Source of the DNA: Silene noctiflora
Lineage: Eukaryota; Streptophyta; Magnoliopsida; Caryophyllales; Caryophyllaceae
Assembly: GCA_009801015.1 (NCBI GenBank)
Contig: VHZZ01008829.1
Location: 3,502 to 31,360 of the forward strand
Direction: 5' to 3'
DNA: 27,859 nt
The notes under the pieces are model-generated. The model worked only from the letters and a program-made list of their open reading frames with translations, was not told the origin of the DNA and did not search any database. This document shows, piece after piece, positions 1 to 10,200 of this stretch. The position numbers were made by a program, and so were the translations under genes. Numbering within the stretch: the stretch's first letter is position 1; every line of letters begins with the position of its first letter.

Positions 1-1448
1 CCAAATCTCCCAAATTAGGGTTTAACCAACATTAATGGAACAACACAAAAACGATACTAGGATCTTACCCACGAGACAAGGATCAACATGATGCACTTAC
101 TCGATCGAGTAACTCTAGTACTCGATCGAGTACCACACTTCCAGACTCTGACTTAAACAGACACAGACTTACTCGACAGAGTAAGTTCTACTCGATCGAG
201 TCACCAAAGGCAGGGAAAACCGTAGTATTACATAGTCTACTTTGGCTTGTTTTGCATTATTTGCAGGTACGAGCCGGAATGACCGAAAACCAGCTTATTT
301 GCGGTCCTCCAAGCATGAATAATAGAGCCGGAGTGGAGTCTTGTCACCTAGAGATGCGTGAAGGCGTTTTAAAGGATGGGAGAACAAAACTTCAATGCCA
401 ATCCACTCGATCGTGTGGATTATGTGTGTCGAAGACCTCGATCGAGCTGTCCTGTACTCGATCGAGTGGACATAAGGAGCGAAGGACTCGATCGAGAAGT
501 CTTTGTGCTCGATCGAGTGGATGCTTGGTCAGTTATACTCGATCGAAAGGTTTATGTGCTCGATCGGGTGGTTCAATGCTGATGGGCCTCGCAAACTCGT
601 GTGTTGGATTTTAAACGCTATGTAATTTACCATTGGGGTATAACTAGCAAAAAAAACAGTAGTTTGGGGGATCGATTCACTATTCACGGACCCAAGCTTT
701 AGAGATTATTACTTTGCTTTTCATATTCTAGATCTAGACTTTGCTCTTTCTTCTTCCCTACTTGAATCTCGGTATTATCATTCTTGCTTATTGAATTTAA
801 TTGCTTTTAATTATGTTCTTGGTTATTTCTTCCCTTGTCACTTTTGTTTCACTATTGATTATGAGTAACTAATTCGCTTGCTAGGATTTAGGGTAGCCAT
901 GGCATAGGAAGGATGAATTGACCATAACACCCGTAATTTGGTTTGTATGCATCTGTTGCCTTTTGTAACTTTTAATTGTTTGAGTCGACGCATTCAATTG
1001 ACTGTTTTGATACCCCCTTGACCTAGATCGAAAGATTGGAATAGGGCAGATCAGCAACGATCATTAGGATTAATACTGATTAGGGCGAAAGCTAAGTTAG
1101 TATTGTCTTAGGGCGAATAGCGGACCGAAAGGACCTTTTCACTACCCCACAGACCAGATTTAGGGCATGCTATGATTTTAGTCCGGACCTTAGAGCCATG
1201 GTGAACCGACAATCCTAGTGTTTTCTCTCTCTGTTATCTCTTGCTATAATTTCTCTTATCTTTATCTCTCTTTCCTTTAAATCTCGTAGTCTTAGAATCA
1301 AATCAATCAACCCCCAATTTGGCTACCTTGACGACTTAAGTTAGCTATAGGGTTCCCATCTCCCTGTGGATACGATACCCGACTGCCTCTGCTACATTTA
1401 GTTGAGACCTGTTGGTTTTATTTTGATAGGGTTGCGACAGCCGTGTCA
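1..1448 (+). mobile_element. fossil LTR remnant, Ty3/gypsy-like (right part)
   Basis: The stretch about 640-1448 reads like the R/U5 part of a plant Ty3/gypsy LTR: a pyrimidine-rich leader, a 'ttagggtagccatgg' block near 890, and the segment 'ccctgtggatacgatacc' at about 1363. Such a segment commonly sits just inside the LTR end in Athila/Tat-like elements. The sequence closes with 'cgtgtca' at 1448, which fits a terminal CA. No primer-binding site or coding region follows, so this is probably a solo or truncated LTR. The left boundary is not resolved and may lie outside the window. Family placement comes from remembered sequence style, not from a search. Age cannot be estimated because no second LTR is visible. 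Confidence 0.55.
98..572. repeat. cluster of CTCGATCGAG palindromes
   Basis: About eleven copies or near-copies of the palindrome ACTCGATCGAGT occur here, roughly at 100, 120, 170, 190, 404, 438, 458, 487, 509, 538 and 560. In the second half they are spaced about 20-33 bp apart, while the sequence between them differs. The short open frames here (252-614 and 376-582) consist largely of translations of this motif and show no protein family, so I do not call genes. The cluster lies in or next to the fossil LTR. Confidence 0.7.
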
Positions 1449-1847
1449 ATTTTCACTACTCTGGCTGCTATTATTGTTACTTTTACCACTCATATTTACT
1501 ACATCAAATGTTGCTACAATTATTTTCACTATTAATAGAGTTACTTTTGCTACTTATACAATTTTATCAGGCTTATATATTTAAATTAAAGGTAGTCAAA
1601 TGCGGGATTGGGCCGAACGTGGGTCGGGATAGCGTGATTTTTTTGCCCATAAACATGCGGGTTAACAAGTTTTAAAGGGTTCGTGGGTCGAGCCTTTGTA
1701 AGTTTTGGAAAATACGTTGTCCAAACCCTCTTTGTTAGCGAGATGAGCCTAATGGGTTGTCCCGTCCATGAACAACTCTAATTTAAATAAATACATCAAA
1801 TATTTGTTAAATCTTTCTCTTGCTTAATTTTATCAAATTAAATTTTA
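1449..1847. other. intergenic DNA with a possible degenerate repeat fragment
   Basis: There is no gene. About 1595-1785 is GC-richer than its surroundings, with runs such as 'gggccgaacgtgggtcggg' and an end like 'cccgtccatgaacaactct'. This resembles a widespread class of plant non-coding repeats, but I cannot assign a superfamily or see clear ends. The 60-codon frame at 1402-1584 is low in complexity and is not supported. Confidence 0.3.
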
Positions 1848-2043
1848 CTCCCTCTTATTTCCTTTGTTGTTCCCCTTTCCATTTTCGTCCAATTTCATTG
1901 TTGTTCCCTCTTTCCCTTTTTGGACAACTTTGTGTGGTCCAAAATCAATTTGATGTGAGGTCATGTGTATTGTGTGGTCCAAATTGATTCACTTAATTCT
2001 TGTGTCAAAACCAAAAGGGAACAACAAAGGAAATAAGAGGGAG
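1848..2043. mobile_element. Stowaway-like MITE (196 bp)
   Basis: The terminal inverted repeats begin CTCCCTCTTATTTCCTTTG and match perfectly for 27 bp at the two ends (1848-1874 against 2017-2043). The element is flanked by a TA duplication at 1846-1847 and 2044-2045. A CTCCC start with a TA target site is the signature of Stowaway (Tc1/mariner) MITEs. It has no coding capacity. The intact inverted repeats suggest a fairly recent insertion. Confidence 0.9.
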
Positions 2044-2990
2044 TATATTAGTTTATTATCTAAATGTATTAGAGTTATATATTTAAATAAATATGAATCT
2101 AATGTATTATTATTCACTAGTTAAAGTATAAATCTAATGTATTATGAAATAGTGTATCTGTTGGAAATTTTTATTTCATTTATCTCTTTATAGGATTCAT
2201 AACCTATTTCATTTACCATTTGTTTAGTTCATTCAAGTATAATATTTGGTGTAATTAAACTTAATTTATTAATTATATTAAAAAATATATATACTTAGTG
2301 TACAAAATACAATGACACACTAAAATAGGCTCTTGCATGAAAACGACTACTAGGTTCATGAAAATTGTTACATCCATGAAAATTACTATTAGGTGCATGA
2401 AAATTAGAAAAATGTATTTCGCCTCAATTTCGGTCTATAACTTATGCATTTTTTAGCAAGAATGTATTATCTATACATTAAATTGTACGCTGAATACAAA
2501 TATGTCATATAGGTATATATATTATGTACCTCCAAGGCTCCAATGGAAATAAAATGTACCTTTGGCATAAATATATTCTACGTACATACATTTTTCGTAA
2601 TAATAATATGGCCTATAATAAATGTAAATTTTATAATAATTATGTAAATTATAATAACCATAGGTACATTAAAATATTTAGTTCAATTTTTATTAAGTAC
2701 ATTTAACTAACCCAGCATATATATTGATTTTATACTAAAAGTACATTGAATATAAGTTTGAAGTACAATTAATCGTTATTATATGTATATTTTAACTCAA
2801 GTCTTAACTAAGATATATATAAAACGATATATTATAAGATGACAGCAAGATAGATGTGTCACAGTGATAATAATAAAGACAACCAAACTAAAAGGTCGTG
2901 GGTGTGTAGCATCTTCCGTCCGATTCATTTGTGAAAAAAAGAATTAATGGAAAAGGAAAAAACTGGATTTTTTTTTTTTTTTTTTTTGAG
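2044..2990. other. AT-rich intergenic DNA
   Basis: This is very AT-rich sequence with short repeats of 'catgaaaatt' near 2337-2405 and a T homopolymer at about 2968-2987. I see no gene, RNA or defined element. The small open frame at 2524-2706 is dominated by Asn, Tyr and Lys, as expected from AT-rich noise. Confidence 0.5.
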
Positions 2991-4008
2991 AAAATTGTTG
3001 ATTACAGTCTTATAAAACCATTTTTTGAAAGTTACAGCCTTATAATTTTTTTTTTTGAAAATTACAGCCATAATATTACTTCTGATCATAAATTACAGTC
3101 AAAACATTAACTCTGTCGGGAAAGTGCTGTCAATTTGAATTTTTGTGACTTATGTTCGTTTTTTAAGACCAAAATACCCTTGTCTTCAACCTTTTGCCCT
3201 TGTGTTGATCCCCAAATCAGATTTCACACCTCCATTTCTCTCTAATTCTTCATTTATTCAACACCACCACCTAATCTAATTCACTCATTTCTTCAAATTC
3301 TACCCTAATCAATTTAATTGAATGCTAGTTCTATTATTTCCATTTTCTCTAAAAATTAATTAAAGTTCTTTATCATCAATTTTCCCCAAATTGAAAATAA
3401 TTAGGGTTCTTCAATTTTCCCCAAATTGAAACTCCGAAATTCAATTCAATCAATTGAAAAACAACAAATTGGGGAATTTCTCTCTAATTCTTCATTTCTT
3501 CAACAACATCACCTAATCTAATTCACTCCTTTTCTTCAAATTCTACCCTAATCGATTTAATTGAATTCTAGTTCTATATTTTCATTTTCTCTTAAAATTA
3601 ATCAGTGTTCTTCATCATCAATTTTCCTCAAATTGAAAATAATTAGGGTTCTTCAATTTTCCTCAAATTGAAACCCTAAAATTCGATTCAATCAATTTTA
3701 AAACAACAAATTGGGAAACATATAATATTTGCAGAAACACTACCAAGAGAAAATAGATTTGGGGAAATTTTGGGGAAAATTTTAGAGAATAGGGGTGAGG
3801 TAAATAATAGGTAAATTGAAAAAAAATCTGTAAGTAAGCAAAGAAATAAGCAAGGGTATATCGGTTAATTTTTGATAAAATTGACCGGAAATGTCATAGC
3901 GCTGCCATTTTTAAAGATAATAATATTATGACTGTAATTTTCAAAACAAAAATTATAAGGCTGTAATTTTCAAAAAATGATTTTTATAAAGTTGTAATCA
4001 ATAATTTT
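2991..4008. mobile_element. non-autonomous DNA element with ~90-bp terminal inverted repeats
   Basis: The left end (about 2991-3081) and right end (about 3918-4008) are inverted copies of each other: each reads inward as AAAATT(G/A)TTGATTACA, followed by similar 'attacagccttataat' blocks. The identity is imperfect but continuous for about 90 bp. Long inverted repeats without a transposase suggest a Mutator-like (MULE) derivative. However, I cannot see a 9-bp target duplication because both flanks are T-rich simple sequence. The core holds a tandem duplication, listed separately. The right end lies about 200 bp before the start codon of the zinc-finger gene. Confidence 0.7.
3234..3717. repeat. 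tandem duplication, 2 x 242 bp, inside the element at 2991-4008
   Basis: Copy 1 (3234-3475) and copy 2 (3476-3717) both start 'atttctctctaattcttc' and both end near 'aacaacaaattggg'. They differ by scattered substitutions and small indels. The unit is rich in 'ttagggtt' and 'ccccaaattgaa' and itself resembles a plant 5' leader or promoter-proximal sequence. No open frame is maintained. Confidence 0.85.
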
Positions 4009-4210
4009 ATTTATTTATTTATTTTTATTTTTTTAAGGACAAAAATTGGAAAATTATTACCATTCGAGCAAAAGAGAATTCACTGCAAAGGGGATGAAAT
4101 CAGTTACCGTGCGCCAAATATTATTATTTCCCCTCCCCGAATTGCATTCTTATGTCCCAAATTTCCCCTAATTTCCCCTAATTTCTCCAGAACCCTAATT
4201 TGATTCATCA
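4009..4210 (+). promoter_or_regulatory. promoter-proximal region and leader of the zinc-finger gene
   Basis: This is the 200 bp between the transposon-like element and the ATG. Pyrimidine-rich sequence with 'tttcccct' repeats at about 4130-4190 precedes 'agaaccctaatttgattcatca' just before ATG 4211, typical of a plant 5' leader. I cannot pick a convincing TATA box, and the transcription start is not determined. Confidence 0.4.
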
Positions 4211-7200
4211 ATGAATTTCAAATTTCCCTCATCCTTGGACAACATTCCCCCAAATCCTAATCCTAATTATAATGGAAACCCTAACTCTTCTTACTTCACT
4301 CAGCAAGCAATTCGAGGTGATTTCTCCTCTCATTGCATTTAATCTCTTATCTTTTATTCATCAATTACTTTCGATTTACTAATTTTTATTTTATTGTTTT
4401 GATTAAGCGGGTTACGCGACTGGTGATGTAAATCACCGAGAAATCAATGGATTTACGACGACAAGTGACGTAAGACGCCGTGAATTTGAGGGATTTACGT
4501 CGACAAATGACGTAAGACGTCATGAAATTGAGGGATTTACGTCGACAAATGACGTAAAACGCCACGAGTTTGAAGGATTTACGTCGACAAGTGACGTAAG
4601 ACGTCGGCAATTTCAGTATCCTTCAAACGCAGTTGACGTCGTCGGCTCGAACCCGATCGATGTGAGGGGTTCAATGGAGCGAGAAATGGCGAAGGAACGA
4701 ATACGAGCGGAGATAATCGCAGAGGAGAATATGCGAAAAAGGCTTCTAGAAGAGGAAGTTAGGAGAGAGATGATGCGGGAGAGAGAATTAGGATTTCGCC
4801 ACCGTGACTATGGGGTTGGTGGGTCCACAGGGTTGATTAGGATGGAGCCGCGGCGGGACCCATTTTCTAGAAATTTTGAGCACCGAGACAGAGGCGGTAG
4901 TGTTGGCGGGTCGGGGGTCTGGTCTCACCGGGAGGTTGAGTTTGGAGGTGGGTTCGACACAATGCCGTACAATCAGGATTATCGGAATAATCGGGTGGCT
5001 CAAAGGAGTGGTAATGGTGTCATATTACGTGAGATTAAGGAGGTTGGTCGTGTTGTTGATCCGCATGATGTTAGCAAGGATAAAGCTATTGTCCTGGTCA
5101 GTAATTCTGATTTACTCGTACTTTTTCTTTTGTTGATTTAATCTTTTGGTCTTTGCATTGCCTTTTATTGTTTTTTAATACATAGCGATAGTTCGCTCTG
5201 ATTGAATAAATATTGCTTGTGTTTTGGTGCATTGTAGTTCTGAGTGGTTTTGGCATTAGTGGGTTGGTTGATCTATGTATAAGTAAGTGATTGATGGTTT
5301 CATTTTTTTTTTTATGGTTGGTAACGGTTGCATGTCTTGCAGAGGTTGATGGATGTATGGGTTTCATAAAATGATTGAGTAAATCGTGCTCATGTTTTGG
5401 TGCATTGTAACTATAAGTGATTTTAGCAGCAGTGGGTTGGCTGGATGATCATGGGATTTATGCATGGTTGATGAGTTTTCTGCTCATTTTCGTTGTTAAC
5501 GGTTGCATGCCTAGAACATTTGATATGGTTACAAAGGTCGCTTGTTTCATTGGTTAATGTACAAACTATGAGTGGTTTTAGCATTAGTGGGTTGGCTGGA
5601 CGATCATGGGATTTATGCATGGTTGATGAGTTTTCTGCTCATTTTCGTTGTCAACGGTTGCATACCTGGAACATTTGATGTGGTTACAAAGGTCACTTGT
5701 TTCATTGGTTAATGTACAAACTATGAGTGATTTTAGCATCAGTGGGTTGGCTGGATGATCATGGGATTTATGCATGGTTGAGGAGTTTTATGCCCGTTTT
5801 CGTAGTTAACGGTTGCATGCCTAGAACATTTGATATGGTTTCAAAGGTCACTTGTTGCATATCCCTTTTGGTTAATGTACAAACTTTGGGCGATATTTTT
5901 CTGAAGTTGCCGACATTATTTTTTCACTCACTAGGCATGTAATGTTGGTGGCTTTAGTAATTTTTTTTTGGTATAAACTTGACCTATCTTTAGTCTAGCT
6001 TATAACTACACTTGCCGGCCATCTTTATCCATGGTCCATGGATTATGTGGATCAAGATACAATCCTGACCTTGCTTTAATATGAAATTACATGTGAATGC
6101 GACAACATTACCCTAGTGTGTAAATATATCAAATATAGGCGAATTCATTCTATTTTAATCACACAAAAGGTTGTTAAATGAATAAAATCTGATGAACTAT
6201 TTAGTAAATTGCATTCAGAAATTCATTAAAGGCTACAATATTAGTGTACTTTAGTAGTTTAGTGTACAATTTTGATTATTCCATCTTATTTTAAAGCCAT
6301 CTAATTGTGAGTCTTTGGTCTCAATTTTGTCTTTAAATAACAAGAATCATATAAATATATGTATTGGAAATTGCTTCACAATATTGCCTTTTGCAATTGC
6401 AATTTTTAGGGGAACTACAAAGTTGAATCTTGCTCAACGTTAATTACGCATGGTCAAAGGCTCAAAGCTGGGTACTTGGTAATTGATCCTATTCCATGTG
6501 AAGTTCCCCTTTCAATTGGGCACAAGGATTAAGGGAGTGAATAAGGACCACACAAAACACACTACCCCACATACAATTACCAACATACAATTAAATTTAG
6601 ATCACACAAAACTTCCAACTAAGGAAATAAGGAAGATAACCCGAGTTTTTCCGAAAATGGAAATAAGGAACTTCACATGGAATAGGAGGGAGTATGAGTT
6701 ATATGACAACTTGACGAGTTCCTTTGATTTATGTGGTTGGGCATGTTTCAGCGTTTAACGTTCTACCTATGTTGCACCAAAATTTGTCATTTTGCTTGTT
6801 AAGTTCGGTTTATGCTGCAACGTAGTTCACTTATTACTCATCTTTATATTTTCTAAATGGGCTGGTTTTAGTGTTTGACAACGTGATATACTTGTCATCC
6901 CTCTGATGGTTAAGTGGTTGACTGGTATTTTCAGCAGTTGATGCTCTGCTTTTTTCAATACCACGCATATTGTGTTTCTTTAGTCTTCGGTGACTTGGTA
7001 TGATCTATTGTGGTGTTATTTAGCTATAGAAAGTGAATAGAGTTATTCAATTGAAAGGGTAAGTTCTTCACTATACCAATATGGAAAGAACTTTATGAAT
7101 CGGTAAAGAAAGGTCCATGTTTCATTCTCCAATTTGTATTCTTCATGGTGAATGTTGTGATCCATTGACAAGTCGCTCTCTCGGGAAATTTGTGTACCAT

Positions 7201-10200
7201 GAAAGAAACCTAGACTTCGTAGAGGCACTAACCATTCATAGTGAAGTCAAATATGTCTTCCAAAGGGTCTTTCAGGCCATAAATTGAAGCAGGACAATAT
7301 GTCCAAGGACCTTACTAGGTTTCCTTGTTGATTTTGGCCCCTGAATGACATTTTTCACTAGAGCTTTTACCATCATTCTTCTCAAAAAAAGATGGCTTCG
7401 GAGGATGTTTCTCACTGTTTATGGTTAAGTTGTCTCTATTACATAAGTTTTTTTCCCTCAATTTCATTTGTTTTGTTGTCATTAGTGGTAGACTGGTTGG
7501 GAATAATAAGCTCAGAGGCTGGGAAAGTAGTCTCTAAGAAAGTATTTGAATTACCAGTTGTATAAGAATAGTCTTATTGACGTAGCAAAACAATCCGATA
7601 TGAAAGTTAAATATGGGAAGAGAACCGTATTTGAATATTGTGAAAGTAAGTAAAGTATATCGGTCTTTTGGAACAAATGATACTCTGTTTTAAACAAGTG
7701 GATGCATTGCTATCTATCTCTAATTGAATTGAGTTTGATCGTTTGGAGCTTTACTAAAAGCTTTGAAAAAAAGTACATGTATAGAGATTTAAATATTTTG
7801 GTGTTTTTATAGAGACATCACAACTGCTCTAATAGTTAATCCTTATGTCAAAAGTGCTAAAAAAACAGATTAGGAGGCTGCATGTACATGAGAATGACAA
7901 TTATAGTTCTATGTATAGGAAATTTGGCTATGTCTATATGAAAGGACAAATGAAGAAGAGGAAAGAAATATTGTCACAAAGTTGATGCCTACAGCCTACT
8001 ACTATTTTCAATGACAAACCATGGTTCTTGTAAATTTCATAAGCACAATGGATGAAACGATAACAAAACACAATAAAGGAGTTACAACAGCACATTGCAA
8101 ATTCACTCGTTTAGAACATATAGACCTAAGACCTACTGCCCAATCCAACCAATGTTTCCTTTTACTTTTGGATGGTCTTCAAGGCGACACTTTGACCGTA
8201 TTTTTCTCCCTTTATACATAGAAATTTTTCACAAAAAAATATAATTATTTGAAAGATATCTTCATAACAAAACTAAATATGTTAGTTTTATCGCTCGAAG
8301 TTTTATATTTTTTAATGAACTAACGAAAAAGTTTGACCTCCAAAAAGCAATAGGGAGCATTGGATTGGATTGGATTGGATTGGAGTATATCTTTTTTCAT
8401 CTTATTCATTTGCCCTATCATATAACCATAGTCAAGTTTCCTACACAGAAACTATAACTGCCATTCTCATCCACGTGTAACCGAGTCCGTTTTTCAACAC
8501 CTATGCGATTAGGACATATATTTGAGCAGTTGTGATGTTGTCTATACCAACACCACAATATTTGAATTTCTCTACCACTATTCTATTCTTTTCAGAACTT
8601 TAAGCGTGCATCCGAAAGATCAACCTTTAGTTTACTACCAGTAGAATTCAGAGTTAGAGCAACGCATTGCAAATTCATTTAAAAGAGTTGTCATTTTGAA
8701 TTCCATTCTCACTTTTCCGTTTTTCTTTACCAGCTCGGATGGTTTAGTTATGACAGTAAGACTCTTCATATGAAACTGACAATTTAATTACTTTCTCAAG
8801 ACTAGTCTTTCCTGAGTTTTTGAGTTTGTTGTTCTCTTCCGCTAATGATAAAATGGATGAAAAACTTATACGACAATAGACAACATAACCATAAACAGTG
8901 AGAAACATTTTTAGAAGCTATCTTCATTCGAGAAGAATGATGGTAAAACCTCAAGTGAAAAAGACACGTAGGGAGAAAATGTAAGAAGAATGTGAAGAAA
9001 CCAGTAGTAGGGTAAAATAAGGAAATAGAAAAAATTCATGAAGATAAATTTTGAAATCAAACAAATTTCCAACATGATTTCTGATACAAGCCTCTCTTGT
9101 GCTCCAACAATAAAAAAATTGAAAGAGTTATTCTCGCGATTGCCTCTCCCATGTTGCCCCTTTTTTGAGATTTACCCGTTTTCTTCACATGAGAATCTGT
9201 CTTGGTACACAGATACACTTGAGACTGAAATGCTTGCTGCTAAAGCAAAACAGAAGTAAGGACTTGCCTCTGATTTTCGCAGCATTTCACATTGTGAGCA
9301 TGGTTTAAAATCTGGGCTGATACGTTCGCATTGTGCGGGATGTTTGTATCAAAGGCGGTGGGTACGAGTTATCACTTACAGGAGGAAAAAATTGGCAGTT
9401 GACCAATTTATAACATGCATCGGCCAACTCGGTTTGATCCGGTCTGTGAAAAACTTGAGATGACCGGGTTATAACGTGTACTAGCCAAAGTATGTAACGA
9501 AGAGCACTAAAAAATTGTCGAATATTGGTCAAATTAATTATTTTAAATGGATTTAATCTTAACTTCATATGAAATAGACAATGTATCACTGTGACAACCG
9601 CTCGGACTGCTAAAGAATCAAATGATTTAGGTTCAGATGACCTTGTGATAGCATTTTTTTCCTTTTTCCTCTTAGGTCGAGATGACCCTGTTAGAGCATG
9701 TTTATGGTTACTTGGAATCAAAACAATTGGTGTGCCTAGGCACAGTGCTGCACTAGACAAAATGCCTCGAGGCTCTCTTGGCACTCCTAATTGCTTTGGA
9801 AGCTTTGTGTTCGATGGACTTGCCTTGTCCTTTTCTCATCGGAGCCTTAGCTAGTGGGTCCAATGATTATATATCCTTGTCTCCTTTTGTTCTTGAATTT
9901 GATTCTTTTATCCTCCTTTATTTGAAATGGTCTGTATGTGTCCATGGCTGGGTAAATTGTGGTTAATCTTCGACAGCAAACAGAGAATTACCGCCTTAAA
10001 GACAGCCTGCTGGTTTTGAAATATGATCCTTTATTTATCTTCAGCCCTTTTCCTTTTTGCTATCCCTCGTTCTATTTTATTCCCTTATAACCACTGTACT
10101 TCGCCATTCACTTTCTTGTCATTTTTTGTTCGAGCTCAATTGCAGGCCAAATCTAGTGCTAATCTCGCTTATCTAAAGCGCAAGACAATGACGCCACCTG

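Larger units (their letters stand above)
5097..10145 (+). other. intron 2 of the zinc-finger gene (5.05 kb)
   Basis: The donor is CTG|GTCAGT at 5096/5097 and the acceptor is AATTGCAG|GCC at 10145/10146, preceded by a T-rich tract. The intron carries a 155-bp tandem repeat, Stowaway-like MITEs and a long inverted repeat, each listed separately. In 5890-6480, 6693-7307 and 9014-10145 I see no convincing gene. The open frames at 9305-9784 (-) and 9591-9854 (+) overlap each other and match no family I know. An exon-like island at about 9080-9256 is discussed in the findings. Confidence 0.7.

Noticed and set aside
98-572. CRISPR-like array of palindromic repeats with spacers
   Set aside because: The spacing is irregular and the repeat is too short. 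The window is plainly plant nuclear DNA and the cluster is part of a fossil LTR region.
252-614. Cys/Arg/Ser-rich 120-codon frame
   Set aside because: It is a translation of the CTCGATCGAG palindrome cluster in a fossil repeat, not a cysteine-rich peptide gene.
4662-5141. Separate 159-codon gene starting at 4662
   Set aside because: The frame is open upstream through the 14-aa repeat to the acceptor at 4407/4408 and joins exon 1 in phase, so it is an internal Met of the zinc-finger gene. The last codons lie in the intron.
9305-9784. 159-codon open frame on the minus strand
   Set aside because: It lies in the 5-kb intron, overlaps plus-strand frames of similar length, has no recognisable domain and no supporting splice or promoter context.
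10023-10145. Upstream extension of the large exon starting MILYLSSALFLF, looking like a signal peptide
   Set aside because: It is the T-rich 3' end of intron 2. Translation of a poly-pyrimidine tract gives hydrophobic residues, and a clear acceptor at 10145/10146 marks the exon start.
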